Shown piece after piece: positions 1-11,640 of a DNA stretch of 64,000 bases. The first letter of the stretch is position 1; every line of letters starts with the position of its first letter. The DNA comes from Ischnura elegans (taxonomy: Eukaryota; Arthropoda; Insecta; Odonata; Coenagrionidae): the NCBI RefSeq assembly GCF_921293095.1, contig NC_060254.1, positions 3,534,001 through 3,598,000 on the forward strand. The letters are read 5' to 3'. The notes below the pieces were generated by a model. The model was not told the DNA's origin, ran no database searches, and was given only the letters and a program-made list of their open reading frames with translations. The translations under genes were made by a program, and so were the position numbers.

Positions 1-373
1 AGAGCGTCCGCCCCCTTCCCCCCCCCCCCCCCCCCATTCTCAATCTCCGCTGTAATCGCATTCCGTCACCAGCTTTGCCACACGGAGGAAAACCCGAGAA
101 GCCTTGCAGCACAGAATTTTCGCGTTTTCACAAAAGTGTTATTTTCCCAGCTCTTCAGGGGCGGATTAGGATCTATTTTTTTTTTGGCGGGGATGTTTAC
201 TTTCCGCGCAATGGAGGAGTAAGGGGGTAGCGGACCCCCCATGTAATTTATGGAAAAACTGGAATAATAGTAATCTTGTAGAAAAAAATAAATTTTATTA
301 GCTTAACGAATAATATTTGAAAATAATTGACGAATTTCTCAACGCCACTTGTCAACGCACATCAGACTGCTTA
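1..373. other. Unassigned flank with poly-C run
   Basis: No gene or recognisable element is seen here. A run of C bases near position 22-35 resembles the C-rich cores of the hAT-type MITEs elsewhere in the window, so the far left could be the edge of another such element cut by the window boundary. Confidence 0.4.
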
Positions 374-381
374 CGCATGAT

Positions 382-582
382 CATACGCGGATCCAGGGGG
401 GTCACGGGGTCACCCCCCAGACCCGTCAAAAATATGCAACATTTGTAATATGGTCCCATTTTCATTGCGTTCGTTTTGTATAACGAGATATCCCTGTGCC
501 CTTCCCCCAGAACAAAATCCTGGATACAGCCTTGCTTGTGCGCCCCCCCCCCCTCCCGAAATAATTCCTGGATCCGCCCCTG
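382..582. mobile_element. hAT-type MITE, family A
   Basis: A 201-bp non-coding element with imperfect terminal inverted repeats (left CATACGCGGATCCAGG, right end reading CAGGGGCGGATCCAGG on the other strand). It is flanked by a near-perfect 8-bp duplication (CGCATGAT at 374-381, TGCATGAT at 583-590). The core carries C-rich runs. The same interior recurs at 21485-21671, which supports a repeat family. The 8-bp duplication points to the hAT superfamily. Confidence 0.75.
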
Positions 583-791
583 TGCATGATCACTTAGAGG
601 CATGTCATACCACCTAGGAGCTTCGGAAGGTAATTAACTGCCCAATTAATTATTGCGAATGGAACTGCATATGAAAATGACTGAAAATCCTTCGCCGCCG
701 GGTCAGGTGAACGCGAGCACGGATGGTAGTCGTGATGCATACAATACAACAGTGTTAACATTGGCGTATTATTATTAGAGTATTCTACCGA

Positions 792-2714
792 TTAAGGTAG
801 GTTTACATGGAGTACTAAAGAAGTGATCTGGGAGCCTTCCTTTCCTTCCATTACCGCCTTCTTCAATTCACTATAAGGCCTACTCCCCTTCAATCTATCC
901 AAAAATCCTACTCTTTTCCTTCCCCTCCCTCGTTTCCCTAACATTCTACCCTCTAACACCTTCTTCAACATCCCCTCCCCGCCGAGTACTCCCTCCATCC
1001 ATACCTTCTGTCTCCTCCGTATCTCATCCAAAAGCTGCCTCTCCTCACCCACCATATCCAGCACCTCGTCGTTCCTTATCCTCTCCGTCCATTTCACCCT
1101 CTCCATTCTTCTCCATACCCACATCTCGAATGCCTCCAATCTTCTCTCGTCTTCTTTCCTCAGTGTCCATGTTTCGGCACCATAGAGAGCTACACTCCAA
1201 ATCAAACTCTTCACTAACCTTTTCTTTAAACTCTTACATAACGATCCTCTAAGAAGCTCCTTCCTGTTCATGAACGCCTCCTTTGCTAGTGCAATTCGCT
1301 TCCTGATGTCTTTGCTACTGTGTCCGTTTTCCTCTAATGTGCTGCCCAAATAGTTAAACTGCTCTACCTGTTCAAGTTTTTCCCCACCTACTTTGATCTT
1401 ATGTCTCACATTCCTCGCTCGCGATACTTTACAAAACCGCATTACCTTAGTCTTCTTGTGATTAATCCTCATCCCATACTCCTCGCACCGCTCGTATAAC
1501 GCATCCACTAGAGCCTGTAATCCCCTCGCTGACTGGCTAATCAGCGCCTGATCATCCGCGAACCTTACCGATTTCAACATCATTCCTCCCACTTTCACTC
1601 CAGCTTCCAACTCGTCCCACGCTTCTCTTACCATCTCCGCAGCGTATACGTTAAAAAGCAGCGGCGATAGAGGACAGCCTTGCCTTACACCTCGCCCAAT
1701 GCTTGCCCACCCAGATTCCTCGCCCGCTACCCTCACTTGCGCAGTCTGGGCCATATAAAGATTACGAATCAGTCGTCTATCCCTCCAATCTACACCTATT
1801 CTCTTGAGAATATCCATCAGCTTAACCCAGTTCACCCTATCAAATGCTTTCTCAAAGTCCACGAAACAGGCATATACGTCTTGGTCATATTCTAGGTTCC
1901 TCTCGACGAGGGACCTCATTACTGCTATTGCATCACGAGTTGATTTCCCTTTTCTGAAACCAAATTGATCTTCGCCCAAATACTCGTTTGCCCTTGTCTC
2001 CATTTGTCTGTTCAATATCCTCAGTACCACCTTCGCCGCATGCGATATTAGGCTGATAGTTCTATAATCTCCGCATTCCACAGCTTTCTTCTTTTTCGGA
2101 AGCGGAATTAGAACCGTCTTCACGAAATCTTCCGGCCAACACCCCTCTTCGTAGATGCTGCGGACTAGTTCAAAAAACCTTTTCTTACTATCCTTCCCTA
2201 GATTCTTCAGAAGCTCACACGGGATATTGTCAACTCCTACTGCTTTCCTAGCCTTCATATCACGAAGTGCTCTCTCTATTTCCGAATCTAATATCCCCGG
2301 CCCAAGATTGTCCTCCTCCACTGCACTTTCATCCTCTAAACTCAATCTCTCCGGCCTGTTTCTTCCGTCATACAGGTCCTCCACGTATTCCTTCCATCTA
2401 CTCTGTACCTCTTCTCGCTCGGTTAGCACTCTCCCATCTTTAGCCTTAATTTTAAACATGGCTTGTCCTCTTTTGCCGCACGATAGCGACTTAACTTTGG
2501 CGTACAACGCGCCTACTTCTCCATCCTTCTGGAACTTTTCCATTTCCTCACACTGTATTTTCCACCATGCCTCCCTTGCCCTCTTAGTTTCACGACGTAA
2601 TCGATTATTTAGTTCCCTATACATTCTTTTTCCCTCCTCTGTGTCCACGCTCTTCCACTTCCTTCTCTCCTCCATTTCTTTTACCATCGCCTCCGTAACC
2701 CAAGGCTTTTTTTA
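792..2714 (-). CDS. RTE LINE reverse transcriptase
   Basis: A continuous minus-strand frame of about 630 residues. Visible RT motifs in order are FVDFEKAFDRV (aspartate motif A), GVRQGCPLSPLLFNVYA (motif B), RFADDQALI (the catalytic AD-D box) and LGSTLEENG. The C-terminal part has the LYGAETWTL / EMWVWRRM segment typical of RTE and BovB-like elements. The polymerase would copy element RNA at a nicked target site. The stop lies just before the short 3' UTR. The upstream part is joined to the endonuclease frame through a T-run at about 2707-2713, where the frame shifts by one base. Diverged pieces of the same family lie at 50213, 58890 and 60524. Confidence 0.9.
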
Positions 2715-3713
2715 TCCTTCTGCTGTCAACGTAGCCAATTGACTTCTCCGCCGCCTTAGCTATTCCAGTTTTAATATTATCCCATCTTTCCTCAACAGAC
2801 TTCGTACCTTCAATCTCCCGTACACTGATGTCCACTAGTTCCCGATATTCTCTCCTCATACTCCCCTTCAGTGCTTCTACATTCCGTTTCCGCACCCTCC
2901 TGCCTTTCATGAGCCTTTTGAATCTTACATTGCATTTCATAAGTACTAAATTGTGGTCTGAATCCGCATCTGCTGCTGGGAAGCTGCGCGAGTTTTTCAC
3001 ACTATTCTTAAACCTCTGTCTTACCATAATGTAGTCTATTTGATATCTGCCTACATCCCCTGGACTTTTCCATGTGTACCTTCGCCCTTTATGATGTTTG
3101 AACCACGTGTTTGGGATGAATAACTTGTTTCTCTTGCAAAATTCTGCTGCTTTCTCGCCCCTGTCGTTTCGAATTCCTAATCCAAATTCTCCTGTTTTGT
3201 TTCCATCCCTCCCTTCCCCGACTGAAGCGTTCCAGTCCCCCATCACTACCAGATTTTTCTTACCCGGTGTGTTTCTAATTATTTCCTCAAGCTGTTCGTA
3301 AACCTCATCTACTTCTTCCTCCCTATGATTGCTGGTGGGCATGTAAACTTGGACCACCACAAGGTTGGCGGGCCGCGCCTCAATTTCTACCACCAGAATC
3401 CTATCGTTTACCTGGTCTATACCTACCACACGCTTACCCAACTTCCCGTTTAATACTAATGCTACCCCTCGCTGGCTTTCTTCCCCTCCACTATATATAA
3501 CCCTATACCCATCACTCCAATAGTCCCCCCCCCCCCCCCATCCCTCCACCTCACCTCGCATAATCCTAAGATATCTATCCTCCCTTTATCCATTTCCCTT
3601 TTGATATTTTCTAACTTTCCCGCCCTCATCATAGTCCTCACATTCCACGTCCCCACATTTATAGCCGACTTCTTCTTCTCCATCTTCTTGGTCTTCTTTT
3701 CTTCTTTCTTCAT
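2617..3713 (-). CDS. RTE LINE apurinic-like endonuclease
   Basis: The N-terminal domain of the same LINE, in two overlapping frames. The 3713-side frame starts MKKEEKK and shows GTWNVRTM and ILGLCEVRW. The 2617-3561 frame continues with VVMGDWNASVG, a YTWKSP segment, IDYIMV and the terminal SDHNLV motif. These are the Asn/Asp/His positions expected of APE-type LINE endonucleases that nick target DNA. The frames meet at a long C-run (about 3525-3539 on the plus strand), so the break could be an indel in a homopolymer, real or from sequencing. The basic N-terminus may bind RNA or DNA. Confidence 0.85.
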
Positions 3714-4034
3714 TGCTGCTGCCGCTGATGGTGATGATGATAAGTCTCTGCAAGGATTTCGTATGTTGGCGACCCCGAGGACCTTGCCGGCCTCGCTGAC
3801 ACCCGCCCTATACGACGGGTCCCGGGCGATGAGATTCCGAGGCTCATTTGGTTGTACTCCATGTGTTCAGGGAAGAGATAGTTGGTAGGGTTTCCCACTT
3901 CCATTCCAACAGTGTTTTTTGCGTGACACCATCACGTGGACTACCTTTCGTCTGGCTCCTACCCTTTGACCTATCTGGCATGGGTGGCCCTACCGGGAAT
4001 AATTTAGAATTAATCCCGCCAGTGCAGCTCTAGG

Positions 4035-6397
4035 CAGTGGCGGCTCGTGAGTCAAATGCTAGGGGGGGCGCACTCCACCGGGGGGTCATATTTTTTTAAT
4101 ATTTCGTGTATTTTATTAAGTTTTTACGGCAATATAGGAATTAAATTCTGTGATGCCATACGTTCCGTTTTTTTTCAACAAAAATACCTAGTTTTCCTAA
4201 TAAAGCTTGATTAATAAATACTAAATGCAGTAGACTCTCGGTCATACGGATCGGCTTAGTCCGGACTCTCGATGATACTGATCAATGATCTTGAAGAATA
4301 AAAATATATTTGCTGCGATATTTTGCAAATACAAACGAAAATACGTAACTTTAGGTTTTAGCGTCTACATTCTTCGTGCGGATATGCCCGCAATACACTT
4401 CTGTTGTTCGTTTTGCAATAATAATGCGTTATTTGTCAAATCTATACAACATTTGCAATGATTTAGGTAGCAATGACACTTGTAACACCTGAGGAGGGAG
4501 GAGAGTGTCACTGACTTCCACTAGGCAACAAACACTACTAGAATGCCCGCGCGCGCTTTGCTTTGCAGATGTAAACTTTGATGGCGGTGTTCGCGATACT
4601 TCTTGAATACAGTATGATTTAAAATCAACAATTAAACATTTCTCACACATTTTTAACAAAATAGGAAATACTCACAGGCCTTTAGTTGTATTGCAAAAGT
4701 CCATCCTTCTTTCATTTTGTCCAGCAAAGTGATCAATTACACGTTCGTTGAAATCAGCGCTGGACAACAATTTCTTTCTGATTGAACACATGGCAAGGGC
4801 ACTAGTCTATAAATAAACAAGGGACGACACAAAATAGGCCGACGAAAAATACGACCAAAAAGAACAAGGTGCCTGGACACAGAATTGGGACAATTTTTCC
4901 CTATATTTCCCTTAAAAAAACGAGCACAGTTGATTAATTCAAAATTGTCTTCTTGAATGTACACACAGCACTAAGAAACTTCTTAATCGCCAATTACGCA
5001 CAATTAACTCCTCGAAAATGATGTCTGAACTCATTTCACTCCGTTCTTTCCGAGAGTCTTGCCGTTACTATAAGGACGACTCAAGGGAGATAGAAGTCGT
5101 GGTCCACTAATGCTGATTCAGCTGAGGGACGAATTTAAGGTCAGCAAAGGCATTCACGCAAACAAAGGACGTCACGGACCATCTCCTTGAGTCTAAGATT
5201 CATATGTGGTAAACACACGAGACGCCAACGGGTCGCATTTGGAATAACCGTGTCTTCGAAATCATTGCCATGATATAACAGAAAATAAGTTCTAGATCGT
5301 AAAAGAAGACGAATCGACTGAGCCACAGATGGGAGCTGTAAGGATTTCCTCACTGATATGAACTCTTCGAGGCCACTTAAATCAGACCCAAGTGGGCATT
5401 TTCCGTCAGATAGCTACCGCTCTGCCACTGAGGAATTAAGTGAACATGAACTAATACAACAAGGACGGCTAGAAAAATGATGAACCTACACACAAAAGGT
5501 GCATTGTACGCGGCACTTCATGACATTAATTGAATGACTCTATTTAAAGTCGCGCTTAACGATTTAAATCATATTTAATCCTTCACCCTTTCACGCACGC
5601 AACTATTTCTTAAATTATAAATCAGTGGGGAATGTTAACTGATTTTTCCTAATACTGCAGGTCTTTTGATAAATTTATCTGAAAAATAGGTACCGTATTT
5701 CTAATCATCGGGAAGATATGAATACATTGTTAAGGCCTAAATATTATAATATTAGTTTCCCCAAGGTTCTTGAAATTCGTAATCATAACAGAACTGTGTC
5801 AAATACTCGAGAATAGTTTTCCTTCGTCAATACGGCCTTTAACTGGTTGGATTTTATGTGTTCCGGAATTCAAACACCAAAAAACGCAAGCATAATGGGA
5901 TAATTTATTTACTGTAGCAATACCTACCAGTAATTAAAAATTAAAATCGTATAACTACACCCAGTACAGTGACCATTCTGATTCCGTACGTCCCTTTTCT
6001 GTGGCAGCACCAAGTAGACGCCAGATTATACGCCCGCCGGCCTGCGCAGCGATGTCAACTCACTCGTCGCTCTGCGCATTTTCGGACGACGTCCCAAGAC
6101 TTCCATAAGACACAACGTTAGACGCGTCATAGCACCAGCGGCCCCCACCACTACCACTCTCCATATAACTGCATGGGGATGGATTGGGACGTTCTGGCCA
6201 GCGCCCCACGGCTACAAATACGAACTTCTCGCGCTATTTCTTTTCGTGTTTTTCCAACACTTTCGATGTATGGGACTGAAAAAACGCTTTGATTAATCAG
6301 ATGTATAATTATAAATTAATGGATATTTATTTTTTTTACTTTTTCAAATATTTGGGAGGGGCGGCGTCCGAGAGTCCTTATGGGCAAACCGCCACTG
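4035..6397. mobile_element. hAT transposon inserted in the LINE leader
   Basis: A 2363-bp element with terminal CAGTGGCGG on both ends in inverted orientation and a perfect 8-bp target duplication GCTCTAGG (4027-4034 and 6398-6405). It sits inside the 5' leader of the RTE LINE. I did not recognise a transposase. Minus-strand frames at 4429-4659, 4737-4964 and 5141-5353 have no family I can name. A frame starting at 4791 runs 39 codons into a plausible splice donor. Either a degenerate autonomous element or a large non-autonomous one. Confidence 0.85.
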
Positions 6398-6465
6398 GCT
6401 CTAGGGGTCATAGGAACGCGCAAGCCTTTCCACCGCGACAAGGTTTTAGCCCAAGGGAAAGGGGC

Positions 6466-8300
6466 ATATATATTTGGCGTATCTATATATAATAAAGACC
6501 ACTTACGACCACTCACTCACCTATACAAATGTTTGGGGTGAACGAGACGAGATACGGCCAAAAGTCTAATCAAGATCCCCTCTAAAATTGTCTGAAACCC
6601 CAGGAAAAATTATGAAAACACTAAATTTACAATTATTTATCCGTCTATTCAATTAAAAGTGAGTGTATGGATTAGTTCAAAAAATGGCCACCAAATTCCA
6701 ATGGCGGCGCGGCAGTCATACAAACGAACAATCATAGCAACATATTTGTTTATGCAAACAAGAGGAGCTAAATTGGGAAAGAAGATAAAGGAATTAAAAC
6801 GAAAAACTGATTAATATAAGGAAGGAAATTAAGAAAGTAATATTTGATGTGTATTTCTTTGCGTCTTCTTTCCGCAAGAACAAACATCTGTTTAAATCAA
6901 AGCGCATTCAAATCAAAAGCGGAGAAATATAAGGTAAGAAATTAGTTGTTGTTTTTGGTATATTACATCGAAAGTGTGGTGGTTATTAATTTCAAAGTTA
7001 ACAAGTGCACTAAATGCCTATTTAGAAATATGATTCGTGCTGTTGCCTATAGTTCGTATCTTGTTGGCGATACACGATTGTAGTAGAAAGACTTTTAAAC
7101 AAGTCTTACATAATATAGGTTGGTAAAAATGATTTTATTTTCATTTTTTGTGATGGTGATAACTTATTATTTTTGTTTACGTTCTTTTTTCCGTTAATGT
7201 CCTTTTTAATGTACAATGTTATCCGTGAGCTGCAAGAGAGAACAGGCAGTGAATAATACAATATGGAAGATAAGGGCAAATAAAGGTATTTCTTATTCAA
7301 TTATTTGTCTTGCGAAAATCACGTTTCCTTGAGTGACTAAGTTCTACTGTAAAAATTATCGAAATATTGACATTCACAATGTCTTGTACACCAAAGGCAG
7401 TGATCCGTTACTCACCAGATTTATTGCGCATTGCGTTGGATATTAAAGCTGAGATATTTGTGTATCCCGATTCATTAAAACTTTAAATAGAGGTATTTCT
7501 GAAGTGAAATCATTCGCGATCACGATAAATAATATTTCGATAAAATTCGTTATACTAGCCCCAATTCATGCTAAGCGGCATTTGTTTCTAGATATTTATA
7601 TTCAGTCCCAACGTAATTCGCTTACGAAGGGGAACAGCTGTTACATCTTATTCGTATATCAAGAATTTGGTTGAGTTTTGTGGAAAATAATTAATAAACG
7701 TGTTTTTCATTGTAATTCGTTAAGCGGTTATGTTATGATATTACGTAGGCATTGGGTGTTACATTGGAACGTGGTCTCAACGTTTTTTGTATTTGAATTG
7801 AATAAGTTAGAGAAACTCGTAGAAATTTATTTTACTTTTTTAGCCCCTCAGAAAAACGTTTCTCTTTATAAATATTTACATTCATATTGTAGCCTACGTA
7901 CCATGCGCTTGTTTTACGTGAAAGTGGAAATATTGCTTATACCTAAGCTAGCCAGCTTAAAAGTAAACGATCCTTAAGTAACAAGCAGCAAACAAAAAGT
8001 GTAAGACCTCCCACAGTGAGCATAACAGGCCGCAGGCCTTTTTCGGGGGGGGGCCTAGGGGGGGCAGAGCCCCCCCAGCGAGCATAGTGAGTATATTTAC
8101 GTATATTTCACAAGACGATGTGGAGAGAAAAAAACGTTGAAATATTATGCTCGAAATGTTGCTAAAATTTTAGTTGTACTTACTACATGTGCTGTATAAG
8201 TTCACCAAAATACATAGAAGTTCCTCTCTCTTCCTCGCGCGATGGGTTACTCGCCGGAAAAACCGCTTTCGTCGATAGTGTAATTGTTTCGCTGTGAGGA
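6466..8300. other. AT-rich stretch, no gene seen
   Basis: No coding match or complete element was recognised. The only notable item is a G/C-run hairpin at 8058-8076 in a short G-rich block at about 8030-8080. Confidence 0.4.
8058..8076. repeat. G-run/C-run hairpin
   Basis: Seven G and one C pair with one G and seven C across a three-base AGA loop. It lies in a G-rich block with repeated GAGCATA-type words on either side. It may be the edge of a MITE. No terminal repeats or target duplication were found. Confidence 0.55.
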
Positions 8301-8310
8301 TAGGACCTTC

Positions 8311-8337
8311 CCAAGGTTCTTAGAGTAAGAACCTTGG
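8311..8337. repeat. Perfect 12-bp hairpin
   Basis: CCAAGGTTCTTA pairs perfectly with TAAGAACCTTGG across a GAG loop. The word GACCTTC flanks it on both sides in direct orientation. Function unknown. Confidence 0.7.
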
Positions 8338-8712
8338 GACCTTCCTACCTCTGAAATCGTGCATAGGGCTCATAGCGAGGGTTGCAGTAGTCAATTTGCA
8401 CCATTTGCACGACCCGATCAAATCAAATCGATCTCCAGTGGAACGCGTAAGCAATACGCGAGGGTCGACTCCGGAGAATAACGGAGATGGCTGCGCCGGG
8501 TATGTGGACCGACTTTTGAAAGTGACTGTACGACATTACCCCGCATTGTGATAGACACCAAAATCCCTTCTTATCTTCTAAGTTTGCGGTCAGCGTGCTC
8601 GTATAATAAACGAGGGAGAGAACCGTACGTGCGCAAGGTGCTGTCAAATCGGACACGAGAGGAAAAACTGCCCACGAAACACCAGCTGAAGAAGTTACGC
8701 AGTTGAGCCACT

Positions 8713-9046
8713 CAGGGTCGGTCTTGGGCGATTGGGGGTCAGGGGCTCATTGACGGGGCCCCCCTTACCCTTGGGGAATTTGGGGGTCCTCCCCCGGGAA
8801 ATTTTTACGAAATTGTATCCCCGGAAATGAGTCTTGCCGCTTTTATGGCACTTAAAAGCCAGTTAAAAGTGAATTTTTAAAAACTTTTTTAAGAGAAAAT
8901 ATGATGAAAAGTGAAAACTTCACTGCTTAAAAAATTTAATAATTCAATATGGTTCTTTTATCTATTAATTAGTGTATTTTTACGTTACGGGAGCCCCCTA
9001 ACCTCGGGGCCCTCGGCGATCGTCGACCAGCCGACCGCCGCCCCTG
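8713..9046. mobile_element. Probable hAT MITE
   Basis: Ends read CAGGGTCGGTCTTGGGCG on the left and CAGGGGCGGCGGTCGGC on the other strand at the right. Flanking 8-mers GAGCCACT (8705-8712) and AAGCCATT (9047-9054) agree at six of eight bases. The core has C/G runs and no coding. Confidence 0.55.
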
Positions 9047-10299
9047 AAGCCATTCTCTACTCCGCCTAGTTCGTGGAAGAAAGGTGTTGGGAAGAAGCCG
9101 TGGGAAGCCTTATCGCTCTTGAGACCGCACCGAGAAACGAATGCCCACGAGGCCCCATTTGACCACACAGTCCCGAGTCGGATCCCCGGATCGGAAGCGG
9201 CGAAGCATCGCAGGACGCTCCCGTGACTTTGGCACCCCCTGCTGCCGCTGTGGTCGTCATCTCCTACGCTTGGACACCCCCTCCCGCCCAAATCGAATGC
9301 CCCTCACATTCCGGTTCCGCAATGCGAAGCGGAAGAAGACGACGAAGGAAAACAATGGCGTAAGTGAGTGTGGCCTCCGAAGTCCCCCTTCGCCACAACC
9401 AACTAGCCAGCCTGCTGCTACTCCACTACGGGACATCGAAACCCACGCTTGAGGACTCGGAAATCAACGTTTCCTCTTCACCCTTCCAAATCCGACCATG
9501 GAAACCCTTTCTCTTTTAATAGGTACCATATTCTACCTCTTATCCCTTATTCCCTACGCCCAGTGGTTTATTTCGGCCAAAACAGCGTTGCGGAACCTTG
9601 CGGGGAAAAATGGGTACTTAATATAATTAAAAATGGCATAGTTTTATTAATATTTGGTAATACATGATTTCTCATTGTAACTTTTACGACAAGTTTAAAA
9701 AGAAGGAAATTTTTAAAATAGGGAAGTTTTAAAAGCACCGAAGTTTTAAAAAAAACGAAGTTTTAGGGGGGTAGGGTATGGGGAGCTTACATTTGGAAAT
9801 CATGTGTGAATTAAATGCGTGCGTATACGCTCTGGTTCCTAAAATTTTAAAAATTAAGCACTGCCTACGCCTGAAAACATCCTCTGAACACCAGCATACG
9901 AACCCTGAATCCTCTCTGTCCTTGCACACCCATTCTGAGACCAAGCGTCACCCGAAGCCGTCGACTACAAGTATGTCTACGAGGCGGGGTCGGAAGCGAG
10001 TGCGGGGAGGACGTGGAGCAGCTTACAATTAGACCGGAGACATGTGCAAGGGACGGCGACCCGTACGAAGGCGAAGGGAAGAAGGCGGACGGAAACCACG
10101 GCGCCAGGGAGACACAAGTCATCCGGAAAATAAAGAGCGTACATATGTAACGGCTCGCCTCACACCCACCATGCGCTGCCAGTCATTAAATATTAACAGG
10201 GTCTCAAACCCGATAAAAATAAAACTCCTCTAGTCCTTTGTCCAAATTTTGAAGCCTAATATCGTTTTACAGTAGGAGACAACTCTTGCCTTTGTCTGG
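9047..10299. other. Unassigned stretch
   Basis: It holds a fairly GC-rich part (9050-9450) with short overlapping open frames on both strands and no recognisable domain, then AT-rich sequence. No promoter, RNA gene or element ends could be supported. Confidence 0.35.
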
Positions 10300-10337
10300 T
10301 CGGACCAAAATTTAATATAGTATTAAAGGTGGCCATG

Positions 10338-10381
10338 GTACGATGCATTTGAGCTATCATCAGAGAGCCATCATCAGGTAC
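10338..10381 (-). ncRNA. Degenerate hammerhead ribozyme-like motif
   Basis: On the minus strand GTAC is followed by CTGATGA, a stem-loop, and a closing GTAC, as in the 32710-32749 motif. The catalytic GAAA box is not conserved here, so this copy is probably inactive. It marks the 3' region of the Penelope-like remnant. Confidence 0.5.
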
Positions 10382-10741
10382 AAGACACCACAGTGCATGA
10401 GGAAATCACATTTGTACATTTGAGGAAGGAGTGGGGGAGGATTTGACAATTGAAGGGGTGGGAAACAGGCTTAGCCCTAAGGTGTACGCGTACCACCTAC
10501 AGAGGAGAGAGAGTGGGAAACATTCAACTGAAGAGATACAGAAATCACATGGGTGGAAGTAGCATTCTGGTCATAAGAGATGTGTGGAAGAGCGACACGG
10601 AGGGATAAACCAGAGAAAGGGGATGGAGAAGAATAGAAAGGGGGCAGGGTGAGAGACGTACGTATGTCATTGGAAATGGAGTAAGAATAGCAAAGCAAGG
10701 AGGAGGCGGAGGAGAGAAGGGTAACTGAGAAAGGAGTGGAG

Positions 10742-11178
10742 CAGCTGCGGATACAGAGAAAATTCAAGGGGGCGCAAAAGATATCTTGAGTTACTTTTGT
10801 CATAATTAAAAATAATCAAGTCACATGCAGAGATTCAGACTTTTTATCTAAAGTGATTACACACATATTCAAGACAATGCCATATTATGAAATAAAAAAG
10901 TAACAAAGCAATGCAGGAAAAAGTGACTTTGTATGCTGTCACGCACATGGGTGCAAAGATAAATACACCAGCGGACTAAGTTTGCCATGAAAAAATATTT
11001 GGTATTTTATTTTTTGTTATTTAATATTTTAGGATCCCAGCTAAGTCAAATATTTTTGGCAAACTTCATCCGTTGGTGTATTTAAAAAAGTTACAATTGT
11101 GGTTCTGCTATGTTTGGCAATACAGGCAGCCCCACAAAGGGGGGGGGGGGCGCGTGCCCCCATCTGTATCCGCCACTG
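10742..11178. mobile_element. hAT MITE, family B, inside the Penelope remnant
   Basis: A 437-bp non-coding element. Ends read CAGCTGCGGATACAGAG and, on the other strand, CAGTGGCGGATACAGATG. It is flanked by GAGTGGAG (10734-10741) and GAGTGGGG (11179-11186), a 7/8 match. The interior near the right end (mGCAATACAGGCAGCCCC-like) recurs at about 51900-52128 and 62133-62387. Confidence 0.75.
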
Positions 11179-11344
11179 GAGTGGGGAGAGAATTAGCAGA
11201 GGTTAGAGGAAGGGATCTTAGGCAGAAAAAATGGTCAACGCAAGACGGGGCGCGGAAGGATGGGTTAGGGAGTGGGCAGGAATAAACATGTGGAGGTCGG
11301 AGTCAGTTTAATCGTGGGTGAAGAAGAAATGTGACCAATTTTTT

Positions 11345-11630
11345 CAGGATGGGGACCTTGAGGAGAGGAGATTGGGTGACAAACACTTGTGCATTCATGA
11401 GCATATTCGTATCAATTTGCACAATTTCAAATTGCTCTAAAATGTCTAGCCTTGTATTTTCACTATGGAGAAATTCTGGATGGAAGTTTTTGGCAAGAAG
11501 AGACGTTTCATCCCCATTTTTTCAGCACCTTTTGTGTTCTTTCATTCCAATAATGAAGCCTCCACTTGCCTGGCCTATTTGGTACATGTTGCATGAAAGA
11601 CAATTAAATTTCTATGCACCAGATTGATGA
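11345..11630 (-). pseudogene. Penelope-like GIY-YIG endonuclease remnant
   Basis: Minus-strand translation shows a Cys-containing YIGQ-like start (MYQIGQASGGF), an EHKRC segment, and a C-terminal part with ENTRLDILEQFEI and QSPLL. These match the order of conserved features in the GIY-YIG domain of Penelope-like elements, which nicks target DNA. The fossil is broken; no intact gene is claimed. Confidence 0.65.
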
Positions 11631-11640
11631 AAGTACAATT

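Larger units (their letters stand above)
765..6465 (-). mobile_element. RTE-type LINE, near full length, split by a hAT
   Basis: A minus-strand non-LTR retrotransposon encoding an apurinic-type endonuclease followed by a reverse transcriptase. The 3' end near 765-790 carries a short AATAATAATA-like tail, as RTE elements often do. Coding spans about 792-3713. The 5' leader runs to 4034 and appears to resume after the hAT insertion at 6406 and end near 6465, giving about 3.3 kb without the insert. The coding frame is broken only at two homopolymer runs (C-run at about 3525-3539 and T-run at about 2707-2713). RTE/BovB-like assignment rests on the endonuclease-RT layout and the C-terminal W-rich segment. 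The 5' boundary is approximate. Confidence 0.85.
10300..11640 (-). mobile_element. Penelope-like element, 3' remnant
   Basis: A minus-strand remnant of a Penelope-like retroelement. The high-coordinate part (about 11345-11630) encodes a GIY-YIG-type endonuclease segment. Downstream on the minus strand is a C-rich stretch and then a degenerate hammerhead motif at 10338-10381, the layout of Penelope 3' regions. A 437-bp hAT MITE has inserted at 10742-11178. The reverse transcriptase is not present. The element is broken and looks old. The C-rich plus hammerhead part resembles the 214-bp insert at 32661-32874. Confidence 0.65.

Noticed and set aside
9141-9452. 103-codon plus-strand frame
   Set aside because: Overlapping minus-strand frames and arginine/proline-rich composition suggest chance open frames in GC-rich DNA.
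10477-10803. 108-codon minus-strand frame rich in Ser and Pro
   Set aside because: It lies in the C-rich non-coding part of the Penelope remnant and crosses into a MITE.
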